Shown: in pieces, positions 22,301 through 28,795 of the stretch
How positions within the stretch are numbered: position 1 is the first letter of the stretch
How the letters are laid out: each line of letters starts with the position of its first letter
Assembly: GCA_039621445.1 (NCBI GenBank)
Contig: CP154954.1
Location: forward strand, 3,291,715-3,355,714
Length of the DNA: 64,000 nt
DNA from: Euglena gracilis
Taxonomy: Eukaryota > Euglenida > Euglenophyceae > Euglenales
Reading direction: 5' to 3'
Translations under genes and position numbers: made by a program
Notes under the pieces: generated by a model
Seen by the model: the letters and a program-made list of their open reading frames with translations, nothing else
Told to the model about the DNA's origin: nothing
Databases searched by the model: none

Positions 22301-24878
22301 CCACTTTTTTTATTTTTAAATTACTGGGTTTAAACCATTGCTGCACACTTGATTTATTGAGCTCAGCACCGCTTAAAAACGGCTAAAGCTCACGCAAATC
22401 CAGATGTTCCACATCTGAAACTGTTGTCTGGATCCAGTTGTGCAGAGTCAGGCTAACGTTTGTTAATGGACCTCCCCCACAGAGTATTTTCCAGCTGAAA
22501 TGGGAAAAGTCGGTCAAAGATGGCAAAAATCCAAAAATAAGATCCCCAAAAGACCCCCCCCCCTTGGCGGCACAAGCGGAAGGGAGGGTAAATTTTTTCC
22601 CAAAAAAAGCCTTAATTCCAGTCACAAAATGACGGAATTTCAAATATTTTCAGCTTTTTGAAATGCTTAGTCATGGTAAATATCAGCTTATACCAATTTA
22701 CACATGGCGCGAAGTGCCGAGGGAAAAATTTTTGGCGTTTTGGGAACCTAAAAAAATGTTGCTATTTCCTCTGTCTCGGTTCGGTCAAGAAAAAATACAA
22801 AGATAAGGCACCTCCAAAAAATAAGACCCCCTGGAGTTTTCCAGCAATAGACCCAAAAATAAGACCAAGGATTGGTGGTTATCCATAGTGGGTCATGTTT
22901 TTATCCTTAGTTATCTGCAACCATCGGTTTTAAGATAAGCACAAATCCCTGATAAGACCAGGGTCTTATTTTGGGGGTTTACCTGTAAATCAGTTTTCAT
23001 CGCACTGAGAACTGTCTTGAACTTGCCTTCGCACTTCAAAAATGGGAGTTCCATGAGCTCTGTGGGACAGAAGTGAGCAGGCCCAACCGCGGGATATCAA
23101 ATCGCGAGGGTCGCAGGTCGTCGCCGGACACCTGCTCCCTTGCACCTCCTTCAGCACACTGCAGTCCCCGCCAAAAAGCCACAGCCCCTTCTTTTTCTGT
23201 GTCCGCCGGGTGCCTTGCTCACAGAAGGGGTACCTTTTACAGCAGTGTTCCAGAATCTTCGGGACAAAAAGTTTGCAAGAGCTTCCAAGATACTCCTGAA
23301 GAATTCTGGCTCTGGGGTGCAAGGGGAGCCCAACCCCGCATTCGGTTCGCTGCAGGTGCCCAGCCGTAGCCCAGCACCCCGCTGCCCTGCACCATGAGAG
23401 CCACCTCCGTCATCTCCTTCTCGCCCTCCGTCAGCCGAGCGTCGAACCGTTCGATCGCCTGGCTCACCAAACAGGTTTAGGTTGGAAAGGTTGGCCAACC
23501 GAATTAAAAAAAAATATGTTCACCCGACGTTGCCCTGTGGATTTCACAGACTTACAGACTTACAAGCTGTTTTGACACCTCTCCCCTCAGAGAAACCAAA
23601 TCCGCATAGAGGCAAGAGGCAGGTCAAGGTTATGGGTCAACCTTTCTTTGAGGAATGCAAAAAAAAAAACTGAGAATGGGCTAGAGTGGTGTTCTTGTTC
23701 ACTGAAAGGTCAGAAAAAAAAACAGGAAAAAGAAGGGCTGGACCTGACGTTGAAAACTGAAATTCTTGAGAAGGGTGTTCCATTTTTAAAAACGTTTCAG
23801 CTGCTTTTGTAATTTCTGTAGTTTTGGCCATTTTGACCAAAACGGATCAAAATCAATGGTTTTAGGCCTGTTTGAGAATCTGAATTTTATTCTTGAAAAA
23901 GCCAATGATAAATAACATACAAAAGATTCAACACAGTAAATCTCTGTTCCAGTTTATAATTTCAGGGGCAAGTGTGTGAGTTTTCAGGTCCATGTATGAG
24001 ACGGGTGTCCAAGGCACAAGCAGGCAAGGGCATTTGCCTCCCTCTCCATGACTTGGATTGACAAATCAAGTCAATCCAAGGACCTACAATCACAAGGGAA
24101 TTTCTTAGGGGGAAGGTCCAGCCGTCCAGCTGGAAAAAGGTGCTGGCTGGACCCCCCCCCCTATGGGGTGGGGGGTCCAGATGGTTTGAACCCGGCTGCC
24201 GCACTGGACCTGGCTGGAACCCGAAAACAGGCAAAAAAAGCCCGAATCCAGCTGGCAGCTGGGATGCATTTTTCAGGCAATGAGCGCTTGAGGTGGGGGG
24301 GAAAAGCGTACCAAAATGGCCCTTTCTGGTACGTTTGACACTTTTTCAAAAAGTTTCGGCACTTCGGTCCGAAAAAAATTTTTAGGCTGCAAAAAAATTA
24401 TTCTCAACCCCCCCCCCCCCCGGAGGGTCCACAGACCAGCTGGGAGCAGGAAAAAAAGTGCTGGCTGGCTGGACCCACCCGGGGTAGGGAGGGGTCCGGC
24501 GTAAGAAATTACCTGCCAACAAATCAAAGAATTTTTTTCTTTGATTCAAAGAATGCAATAATAGACAATTTTACTATCTGAAATTGACACATTTTTCTGC
24601 CATTTCTTACAAACTCGGGCAATTTCGACCATTTTGCTGGTTCAGTGTGACAATTTGGTTGTTTATTCACATTCGATGCAAGGAAAACCGGTATCCAAAT
24701 TTGAATGTTGGATGTTCTTGACTGCCTCAACCTGCACATGAGCAACTGTTGGATATTTTGTACGATGACGTCCATTGAGTCCCGCGTGGTACCCCGCAGC
24801 AGGTCCACGGAGGACGTCATCAGGTCCATGAACACCACCCAGATGATTATGGCCGGGGCAAGCGACAATGCAAGTGTT
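1300..24878 (-). CDS. Gene A: receptor-type class III adenylate cyclase, multi-exon, 3' end off the left edge
   Basis: Spliced from at least 22 exons listed separately. Seen: a hydrophobic segment, an extracellular region resembling dCache sensors, a second hydrophobic segment followed by basic residues, a linker helix ending FGKFVPHGVVKVL, then a class III catalytic domain. Catalytic residues visible are the metal-binding Asp of FADIEGF and of FIGD, Lys of DKFIGD and Thr of SYTCLGD (the Lys/Thr pair typical of ATP-specific enzymes), and Asn and Arg of NLSSR. Known for the family: ATP to cAMP plus pyrophosphate at the membrane, controlled by an outside ligand. Introns are mostly nonconventional (CAG near +4, CTG near -8). 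One short exon between 7504 and 9883 was not found, a1-a2 and a2-a3 phases are unresolved, and the stop codon lies left of the window. The 5' end may lie upstream of 24.9 kb. Guanylate cyclase is less likely given the Lys/Thr pair. Confidence 0.85.
1787..1882 (-). CDS. Gene A exon a22: VYEVL segment closing the cyclase domain
   Basis: Encodes EVLPVYEVLCEAGGVETRTP then KAADLPGTVGVD. V-Y-E-V-L after GK is the usual end of the domain. It starts after CTGCCAGA and ends before ATGCAG. It corresponds to gene B exon b8, which continues further into an acidic linker. Confidence 0.85.
2255..2348 (-). CDS. Gene A exon a21: end of the catalytic domain
   Basis: Encodes TFICVSHSTYEACQHDFHFR then RLAKVTVPGKA. 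It matches the last strands of the domain, where family members read I-L-V-S-x-x-T-Y followed by F-x-x-R-x-L-x-x-V-x-V-x-G-K. Both edges fit exactly: CTGCCGAG before, ACCCAGGG after. Gene B has the equivalent exon at 54392-54485. Confidence 0.9.
2405..3235. mobile_element. hAT-like element with internal CTGCGGTCGG satellite, copy 1
   Basis: 831 bp. Ends CAAGCTCCTATG and CATAGGTGCCTG are inverted repeats. 8-bp flanks gtcctttc (2397-2404) and gttctttc (3236-3243) match at seven positions. The subterminal zones carry tandem ctgcggtcgg units in the same orientation at both ends; the middle has short TTTTGGCCACTTTT-like repeats. It lies in a gene A intron 57 bp upstream of exon a21. Confidence 0.85.
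3406..3535. mobile_element. Right-half fragment of the CCTATGTCC family
   Basis: Matches 510-650 of the first copy, including GGTCAAACCTCCGAAAAGGT, TCCTCTGACC and GGTCATTGGACATAGG. The left half is absent. Confidence 0.7.
3584..3853. mobile_element. hAT-like MITE, GTGCCTGCCCCT family
   Basis: 270 bp with ends CAGGCCGACCGG and, from the right, CAGGCTTTTGCTCAG. 8-bp flanks ctcccatt and ctcccata (seven of eight). The interior repeats GGTGCCTGCCCCTAGCA in both orientations around CCTTCGGCGCCGG. It lies in a gene A intron. Confidence 0.8.
4073..4113 (-). CDS. Gene A exon a20: catalytic exon with NLSSR
   Basis: Encodes NLSSRLEALNKKFG, 13.7 codons. Asn and Arg of NLSSR are the transition-state residues of class III cyclases. 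The donor precedes GGCCAGGG. At the acceptor, six bases separate CTG from Asn, in gene A and in gene B alike. A MITE lies 30 bp upstream of the exon. Confidence 0.9.
4144..4470. mobile_element. hAT-like MITE, CCAGTCAGTCACT family, copy A
   Basis: 327 bp. It starts CATGCAATTTTTTACCGACC and ends, read inward, CATGGAATCACTTGGTCACT. Perfect 8-bp duplication gtaaggaa at 4136-4143 and 4471-4478. The interior repeats CCAGTCAGTCACT between C/G runs around a CCGGCACCTTCGGCGCCGG hairpin. It lies just upstream of exon a20 of gene A. Confidence 0.9.
5270..5314 (-). CDS. Gene A exon a19: 15-codon catalytic exon with YTCLGD
   Basis: Encodes GCSYRVSYTCLGDGV. It aligns without gaps between GNF and NLSSR of the neighbouring exons. 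Thr of SYT is the second base-specifying residue. The same exon occurs in gene B at 57578-57622, identical in protein. The upstream intron has nine-base inverted ends, CAGGGCCGG on both sides. Confidence 0.9.
5764..5862 (-). CDS. Gene A exon a18: catalytic domain, GIHTGE segment
   Basis: Encodes CVMDLHRSWKDRGLPVLKFR then AGIHTGECLVGNF. RxGIHTG-x-x-x-GN is a core class III cyclase motif. Starting at CVM, after CTGCCGCT, gives exactly the family spacing between AMQD and GLP. It ends before GGCCAGGGCCGG. No AG dinucleotide occurs in the 35 bases upstream, so a conventional acceptor is excluded there. Confidence 0.92.
5959..6190. mobile_element. hAT-like MITE, family CAGGGGTTTTTTTAAG
   Basis: 232 bp with terminal inverted repeats CAGGGGTTTTTTTAAG and CTTAAAAAAATCCCTG. 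Perfect 8-bp target-site duplication tctgggcc at 5951-5958 and 6191-6198. The interior has GGGACCCAC, a GGCGCCGAAAA core and TATATCCCACC. It sits in the gene A intron between exons a17 and a18. Confidence 0.9.
6322..6400 (-). CDS. Gene A exon a17: catalytic domain, MAMWNAP segment
   Basis: Encodes MAMWNAPDRLHSHERDAVAA then SLAMQD. WNAP after FIGD is a hallmark of this cyclase subfamily. The donor precedes GCCCAGGGGC. The acceptor edge fits CTG only loosely: three or four bases follow CTG instead of five. No AG lies close enough for a conventional acceptor. Confidence 0.9.
6921..6978 (-). CDS. Gene A exon a16: catalytic core with GTIDKFIGD
   Basis: Encodes LSNIVGRNGTIDKFIGDCI. It has the second metal-binding Asp (GD) and the Lys that favours ATP. 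The upstream edge follows CTG plus five bases. Downstream the protein alignment wants the join DCI-MAMW, which places CAG at +3 or +4 (CGGCAG). Confidence 0.9.
7398..7503 (-). CDS. Gene A exon a15: start of the cyclase catalytic domain
   Basis: Encodes RMLTIMFADIEGFSTICENE then FPAVLVSVCTEYFEA. FADIEGF carries the first metal-binding Asp of class III cyclases. It starts after CTGCCCCC. The donor is placed before TGTGCAG so that the join gives EYFEAKLSNIVGRNGTID, which has the family spacing exactly; that puts CAG at +5. The apparent continuation past this point is intron read-through. Confidence 0.9.
7504..9883. other. Gene A intron region with one unfound exon
   Basis: Contains a CCCTGG/GCCTGCGCAGGC repeat at 8310-8470, the CTGACAGG family, C/G runs and a (GT)n tract at 9538-9600. 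The coding phase requires an exon of 3n+1 bases here, encoding roughly a dozen residues before RMLTIMF. I could not recognise it. Confidence 0.6.
8548..8755. repeat. CTGACAGGTTGGCCGGTA repeat family
   Basis: Carries GGGAACTGTCACCTGACA, TGACAGGTTGGCCGGTACC and related units. Other copies or fragments are near 1508-1600, 6432-6590, 9600-9690, 17480-17560 and 49728-49870. It lies in the long gene A intron region between a13 and a15. Confidence 0.6.
9884..10036 (-). CDS. Gene A exon a13: linker helix before the cyclase domain
   Basis: Encodes MDRIAQLQFATTAPPPTVFR, then ELHRFQASFVQMERGLQAFG and KFVPHGVVKVL. The final FGKFVP-x-VVKVL matches the conserved connector just upstream of many microbial class III cyclase domains. 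It starts after CCCTG plus five bases and ends in phase 2 before GGGCAG. Exon a15 starts in phase 0, so a short exon of length 3n+1 should lie between them. Confidence 0.85.
10248..10382 (+). repeat. AAAAATGCG minisatellite
   Basis: Tandem AAAAAATGCG/AAAATGCGC units, about 135 bp, in the gene A intron between exons a12 and a13. Confidence 0.9.
10753..10946 (-). CDS. Gene A exon a12: second transmembrane segment
   Basis: Encodes HFSGGTSFNFPPEELFTVRG, a linker, then FVILGVVSAVAVLLPLSVGL and WLATRLYMLARG, a clear membrane span followed by Arg residues as at a cytoplasmic face. It starts after CTG plus five bases and ends before AAGCAGGGCC. The intron ends are CAGGGCCTG and CAGGGCCCG read inward. 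Confidence 0.8.
11260..11371 (-). CDS. Gene A exon a11: end of the Cache-like sensor
   Basis: Encodes DGFHFRPRPGRTLQCTVLML then KCRASVMGSIDASNAYV. This resembles the end of dCache domains, where a hydrophobic strand is followed by a PR-x-FMG-x-ID pattern. The upstream edge lies after ATG plus five bases (ATG in place of CTG). The downstream edge is placed before GACCAG in phase 0; a longer exon running on into TYFE is possible. Confidence 0.7.
11381..11793. mobile_element. Inverted-repeat element, CCAATTAAAAGCCCCC family
   Basis: Arms CCCCCCAATTAAAAGCCCC and GGGGCTTCTAATTGGCGGG flank an interior with GAAAATTTTTCCGAAAAATA. Its left end lies about 10 bp upstream of gene A exon a11 (ATGCCATC|AGATGG), so it forms the 3' end of that intron. 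Related C/G-run pieces occur at 15770-16170. Confidence 0.6.
12246..12638. mobile_element. hAT-like MITE, CCAGTCAGTCACT family, copy B
   Basis: 393 bp with ends CATACAATTTTTTACTGACC and, read from the right, CAGGCAATTGTTTAAGCACT. 8-bp flanks actccgag and attccgag (seven of eight). The central hairpin CCGGCGCCTTCGGCGCCGG is perfect. Its right part has been duplicated in tandem. Confidence 0.85.
12452..12952 (+). repeat. Recent tandem duplication of about 250 bp
   Basis: 12452-12702 and 12703-12952 are almost identical, differing mainly in the length of C/G runs. The unit includes the right half of MITE copy B plus unique flank up to ATAAGACCACG. It may be a real recent duplication or an assembly artefact. 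Confidence 0.85.
13518..13587 (-). CDS. Gene A exon a10: sensor-domain strand with the Cache-like motif
   Basis: Encodes WTAILEMNQEMVLAGQRYWV then ATG. The pattern Q-R-Y/W-W/L-V-A/S is typical of the beta strand in dCache domains. It starts after CTG plus five bases, ends before CTACAG, and joins to a11 through a split Gly codon, giving YWVATGDGFHF. Confidence 0.75.
13795..14035. mobile_element. hAT-like MITE, second copy of the CAGGGGTTTTTT family
   Basis: 241 bp with ends CAGGGGTTTTTTAAGACCGG and CTTAAAAAAAACCCCTG. Perfect 8-bp duplication agtggaga at 13787-13794 and 14036-14043. It is collinear with the 5959-6190 copy and lies in the gene A intron between exons a9 and a10. Confidence 0.9.
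14492..14544 (-). CDS. Gene A exon a9: sensor-domain segment after the introner
   Basis: Encodes NDALIALACQQLYDKY and ends before AGGCAGGGGAAGG. It joins to a10 through a split Pro codon. Its first bases are the second copy of the 8-bp repeat shared with exon a8, so the exact splice point within the repeat does not change the mRNA. Confidence 0.8.
14550..14857. mobile_element. hAT-like introner inserted inside a coding exon of gene A
   Basis: 308 bp with imperfect terminal inverted repeats: CATGGAATCACTTAGTGACC on the left, and CAAGGCTTCACTTA then GTGACC read from the right. It is flanked by perfect 8-bp direct repeats, ctctgcag, at 14542-14549 and 14858-14865. Both flanks are coding (exons a9 and a8). 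Excising the element plus one repeat restores an open frame, so it behaves as an intron. The 8-bp duplication and CA...TG ends point to the hAT superfamily. It has no coding capacity. Confidence 0.9.
14861..14979 (-). CDS. Gene A exon a8: sensor-domain segment, interrupted by an introner
   Basis: Encodes LPLPASHGKYFSHSDVDARY, then INPLLHPPNISAYSLWTCLQ. It starts after CTG plus five bases and stops inside the 8-bp direct repeat that borders the element at 14550-14857. Joining it across that element to a9 gives WTCLQS-NDALIALACQQ with no gap. The aromatic and His-rich character fits a ligand-binding pocket, which is an inference. Confidence 0.8.
15250..16200. other. Gene A intron with C/G-run inverted repeats
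   Basis: Pieces reading CAACCCCCGACCAGGGGG (15300, 15660), a short GTGTGTGTG tract and TTGGGGGAGGGCTTCTATTT-type blocks at 15810-16150 related to the CCAATTAAAAG family. No exon recognised. Confidence 0.5.
16780..16880 (-). CDS. Gene A exon a7: sensor-domain segment
   Basis: Encodes IAAQNGTGIQLTINIGAATI then SDELRSQLKGFPD. The upstream edge follows CCCTG plus five bases. The downstream edge precedes GCCCAAGC, where CAA replaces CAG at +4. It joins to a8 in phase 0. The segment resembles the strand-helix connection in the middle of Cache domains. Confidence 0.65.
18096..18169 (-). CDS. Gene A exon a6: sensor-domain segment
   Basis: Encodes WVDGWLTTMAWNRFTGQVEL then VLRQ. It starts after CTG plus five bases and ends before GCACAGGGGC. 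It joins to a7 through a split Lys codon. The ends of the following intron, CAGGGGCTCC and CAGGGACAGC read inward, are similar inverted repeats. Confidence 0.7.
18562..18657 (+). repeat. 48-bp tandem duplication
   Basis: The unit beginning ATCATCAACATTTGGCAAAA occurs twice, identical over about 47 bases. It lies in a gene A intron (a5-a6). Confidence 0.95.
19709..19791 (-). CDS. Gene A exon a5: sensor-domain segment
   Basis: Encodes SFFIPTFWVTWVAFYMDFLN then NSFGTRT. It starts after CCCCTG plus five bases, ends before GTACAG, and joins to a6 through a split Leu codon. An aromatic-rich stretch of this kind is common in extracellular Cache folds. A plus-strand reading over the same bases was judged a shadow. 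Confidence 0.7.
20377..20490 (-). CDS. Gene A exon a4: sensor-domain segment
   Basis: Encodes KRLEVQAAPFTGQTFTTMQG then HRFFSQVSVIGSYLDPTE. The upstream edge follows CTG plus five bases; the downstream edge precedes GCCCAGGGGGACGG. It joins to a5 in phase 0 and in frame. The intron ends are complementary: CAGGGGGACG on the left against CAGGGGAAGC read from the right. Confidence 0.75.
21478..21853. mobile_element. Inverted-repeat element, CCCCCCAAATAATACCCC family
   Basis: The left has repeated CCCCAAATAAT units; the right reads ATACCCCGGGGGTATTATTT then a G run. The interior includes GGGCCAAAGGCCC. It lies in a gene A intron (between a3 and a4). No clear target duplication. Confidence 0.55.
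22795..22983. mobile_element. CCAAAAATAAGACCC family fragment abutting an exon
   Basis: On the minus strand it begins GTAAACCCCCAAAATAAGAC directly after the CAG that follows exon a3. Related sequences are at 12953-13220, 38440-38765 and 62020-62141. All share AAAATAAGACCC and TTTCCAGCAA blocks. Confidence 0.6.
22989..23062 (-). CDS. Gene A exon a3: sensor-domain segment
   Basis: The frame reads MELPFLKCEGKFKTVLSAMK. It ends in phase 0 before TTACAGGTAAAC, so both a CAG at +4 and a conventional-looking GTAAAC just after it are present. It joins in frame to exon a4. Upstream, CTG plus five bases or a CACAG acceptor are both possible. The intron beyond the donor begins with the terminal sequence of a dispersed repeat family. 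Confidence 0.5.
23393..23466 (-). CDS. Gene A exon a2: sensor-domain helix
   Basis: Encodes SQAIERFDARLTEGEKEMT then EVALM, a charged amphipathic helix of the kind that opens a dCache domain. The upstream edge follows CTG plus five bases; the downstream edge precedes GTGCAGGG. An alternative donor six bases further on is possible. The phases with a1 and a3 are not resolved. Confidence 0.55.
24105..24515. mobile_element. MITE-like element with GTGCTGGCTGGACC units
   Basis: Ends CAAGGGAATTTCTTAGG and, from the right, CAGGTAATTTCTTACG. C/G runs, TCGGCACTTCGGTCCGA and CAGCTGG repeats inside. An 8-bp duplication is not convincing. It lies 0.2 kb downstream of gene A exon a1, in its intron. Similar pieces are at 29690-29800 and 30888-31320. 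Confidence 0.6.
24738..24878 (-). CDS. Gene A exon a1: first transmembrane segment and start of the sensor
   Basis: The frame reads LALSLAPAIIIWVVFMDLM, a membrane span, followed by SSVDLLRGTTRDSMDVIV, an amphipathic stretch like the first helix of dCache sensors. The upstream edge fits CTG plus five bases. The downstream edge is placed before GTGCAGG but could also lie before CAACAG. The phase does not match exon a2, so a small exon may be missing between them. This is probably not the first exon, because no Met start precedes the span in frame. Confidence 0.65.
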
Positions 24879-25986
24879 GATAACAGGTGGGGTTCCACTT
24901 GCTGGACTTCTATTTGAATCACTTCACCGACCCGAAACTCAAATATCCAAATTTTCAGAAACAAAAACAGATTTTTAATACAGATTCTTACTTGCAGCAC
25001 CATTACAAAAAAATTCATTGGGGCTCGAAAATACTTTTCCATAAATATTATGTTCTAACATCATTTGACTGCCAAATGGTGGTTTTTAAATATAAAAAAA
25101 AATGAGTGATAATCAGTGATATCGTCTTTCCATTTCGGAAGCAGACAAGAAGTAGCATAATTTGAATGTAATGCCCCCTAGAGCTCGTGCTATTTTTTTA
25201 AAAAAACGGAGGGAATTTTTTTGAAAACACCATTCTTTTCTGAAAATAAACCTTTTTGACACATTACCTCGCAACCAACCCAATGCACCTTCACAACCAA
25301 AAATGCCCAAAATCTTTCTACACAAAAAAATTCAAAAAAATTTGGGTGCACTTTTGCATCCAAATAATGGCCCAAAGTGTTTCCCCTAAAACGTGATGGT
25401 CGATGGGATTATATTCAAAAAAAATTTGCAAATGTCATGAGCGCTTTTTTTTGAAAAAAAACCCAAAACCTTCTTTATTTTTGTTTTTGTTTTTTTGATC
25501 ACCACCTTTGCTGCCCCCCAAATAAGACTCTCACTGGCGGACGAGGATAGCCTGAAAATCGCACGTGCAACTCACTTGGGGCTACTACAAGTATATTTTT
25601 TTTTAAAAAATGGGGGCGAGAGCTGCTTCATACTGCTAGGTGATTTGGCTTCAGCAACAGAGCATCTGAAAACACGGCTCTCGAAAAGCTTTTCCTGTTG
25701 GTTAGGGTCGCAACGTCCCAGACAAGCTTTGGACAGGGGGTGACGGATGGGGCCCCTTTTCTCTCTGCCAGATCCAAACTGGGCGATCCAGGGAGGGATG
25801 CAAAATCCTCAGATTAGGACAAGATGCGACGTAGAAAATTCTGGAGCCCTACCAAGGTACAAGCGTCAGTGCAAATGTGAAAGAGATGCGAAACTCCATT
25901 CTGAAGAAAAAAAACCTGCGCAGGGTGGAAGACTTGGAATACAGGGGACATAATTATCCACTGCTCTCTGGGCCGCTTGGTATTTG
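24879..25986. other. No gene recognised
   Basis: AT-moderate sequence with A/T runs upstream of gene A exon a1. No exon-like frame, repeat family or promoter motif was recognised. The first exon of gene A could be hidden here. Confidence 0.5.
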
Positions 25987-26205
25987 TGAGTGAGTGAGTG
26001 AGTGAGTGAGTGAGTGAGTGAGTGAGTGAGTGAGTGAGTGAGTGAGTGAGTGAGTGTCTGAGTGAGTGAGTGAGTGAGTGAGTGAGTGAGTGAGTGAGTG
26101 AGTGAGTGAGTGAGTGAGTGAGTGAGTGAGTGAGTGAGTGAGTGAGTGAGTGAGTGACTGAGTGAGTGAGTGAGTGAGTGAGTGAGTGAGTGAGTGAGTG
26201 AGTGA

Positions 26206-26210
<5 letters not shown>
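25987..26210 (+). repeat. (GTGA)n microsatellite
   Basis: About 224 bp of GTGA units with two single-base interruptions. Long Thr-His-Ser frames over it are artefacts. Confidence 0.97.
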
Positions 26211-26277
<67 letters not shown>

Positions 26278-26317
26278 GCGTGTGCGTGTGCGTGTGCGTG
26301 TGCGTGTGCGTGTGCGT

Positions 26318-26355
<38 letters not shown>

Positions 26356-26567
26356 AGGTGGTGTGTGTGTGTGTGTGTGCGTGTGTGTGCGTGTGCATGG
26401 GTGTGTGCGTGGGTGTGTGCGTGTGTGTGTGCGTGGGTGTGTGCGTGGGTGTGTGCGTGTGTGTGTGTGTGGGTGTGCGTGGGTGTGCGTGGGTGTGCGT
26501 GGGTGTGTGTGTGTGTGTGTGTTGTGTGTTGTGTGTTGTGTGTTGTGTGTTGTGTGTTGTGTGTCGC

Positions 26568-26657
<90 letters not shown>
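26207..26657 (+). repeat. (TG)n, (TGCG)n and related microsatellites
   Basis: TG, then GTGCGT, GTGGGTGTGC, TTGTGTG and finally TGCG units, interrupted at 26658 by an inserted MITE. Confidence 0.97.
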
Positions 26658-26961
26658 CATGCTTGTGCTTACCAACCGGGGGGGCGGGTGGGGGGGTGGG
26701 TGCTATAGGGTGCCTGCCCCTAGCAGGCACACCCCCCTCCCGGGGGGGATAGGGGACCCAGAAAATTTTCATTGAAAATGGCCATTTCCGGGCCCCCGGC
26801 GCCTTCGGCACCGGGGTCGGAGGGGGGTGCCTGCTAGGGGCAGGCACCCCCCAAAACCCTACCCCCCCCCCCGGGGGAGGGGTCGGATCGGGTGCTATGG
26901 GGTGCCTGCCCCTAGCACCCACCCCCCCCGTGGGGTAGGCACCCGACTAAGCACAAGCCTG
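26658..26961. mobile_element. hAT-like MITE inserted in a TGCG microsatellite
   Basis: 304 bp with ends CATGCTTGTGCTTA and, from the right, CAGGCTTGTGCTTA. 8-bp duplication gtgcgtgc on both sides, though the target is itself repetitive. Same interior as 3584-3853 (GGTGCCTGCCCCTAGCA, CCTTCGGCACCGG). Confidence 0.85.
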
Positions 26962-26962
26962 G

Positions 26963-26995
<33 letters not shown>

Positions 26996-27070
26996 GCGTG
27001 CATGTGTGCGTGCGTGCGTGCGCGCGCGCGTGTGTGCGTGCGTGCGCGCGTGCGCGCGTGCGTGCGCGCA

Positions 27071-27105
<35 letters not shown>

Positions 27106-27127
27106 TTGCGTGCGTGCGCGCGCGCGG

Positions 27128-27269
<142 letters not shown>

Positions 27270-27300
27270 GTGGTGCGTGTGTAGGTGGTGCGTGTGTTGG

Positions 27301-27532
27301 TCGTGTACCCGGGGGGAGGGGGGTCACCCACCCTCTGGGGGGGCCCACCGGGGTGTCCCAGGGAGCCAACCCACTTTTCCCCAAAAAGGCAAAAAAACGA
27401 AAACAATGCTAAAAATAGCACCTTTTGCAAAAGGCGCCGAACAATATATCCCACGCCCTCTGGGGGGACCCCCCCCGGAGGAGCTCAGCCGGCCGCACCC
27501 ACCCTACACCCCCCGGGGTCCAAGACTAAAAA

Positions 27533-27536
<4 letters not shown>
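27301..27536. mobile_element. Truncated copy of the CAGGGGTTTTTT MITE family in a microsatellite
   Basis: Shares the GGGTCACCCACC, GGCGCCGAACAATATATCCC and GGTCCAAGACTAAAAAAAAC parts with the 5959 and 13795 copies. The left terminus is missing, and both sides run into TG/TGCG repeats. A near-identical second copy follows at 28112-28352 as part of a larger duplication. Confidence 0.75.
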
Positions 27537-27583
<47 letters not shown>

Positions 27584-27585
27584 AG

Positions 27586-27785
<200 letters not shown>

Positions 27786-27945
27786 TGTGGGGGGGGGGTC
27801 GGATCGGGTGCTATGGGGTGCCTGCCCCTAGCACCCACCCCTCCCCGTGGGGTAGGTACCCGACTAAGCACAAGCCTGGTGCGTGCGTGCGTGCGTGCGT
27901 TCGTGCGTGCATGCGTGCGCGCGTGCGTGCGTGCGTGCGTGCGTG

Positions 27946-28030
<85 letters not shown>

Positions 28031-28111
28031 TGCGTGTGTAGGTGGTGCGTGTGTAGGTGGTGCGTGTGTAGGTGGTGCGTGTGTAGGTGGTGCGTGTGTA
28101 GGTGGTGTGCG

Positions 28112-28352
28112 TGTACCCGGGGGGAGGGGGGTCACCCACCCTCTGGGGGGGCCCACCGGGGTGTCCCAGGGAGCCAACCCACTTTCCCCCAAAAAGGCAA
28201 AAAAACGAAAACAATGCTAAAAATAGCACCTTTTGCAAAAGGCGCCGAACAATATATCCCACGCCCTCTGGGGGGACCCCCCCCCCCCCGGAGGAGCTCA
28301 GCCGGCCCCACCCACCCTACTCCCCCCCCCGGGTCCAAGACTAAAAAAAAAC
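28112..28352. mobile_element. Duplicated copy of the truncated MITE
   Basis: Nearly identical to 27301-27536 apart from the length of C runs. It is part of the duplicated segment 27789-28355. Confidence 0.75.
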
Positions 28353-28354
28353 GC

Positions 28355-28385
<31 letters not shown>

Positions 28386-28400
28386 TGTGTGTGTGTGGTG

Positions 28401-28669
<269 letters not shown>

Positions 28670-28795
28670 TGTGTGGGTGGGTGGGGGGGTGTGGGTGTGG
28701 GTGTGTGGGTGTGTGCGTGGGTGGGTGGGTGGGTGGGTGGGTGGGTGAGTGCGTGCGTGCGTGCGTCCGTGCGTGCGTGCATGTGTGTGTTTTGA

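Noticed and set aside
1787-24878. Conventional GT-AG introns for gene A
   Set aside because: Several acceptors have no AG within tens of bases (for example upstream of exon a18), and GT donors break the conserved protein spacing.
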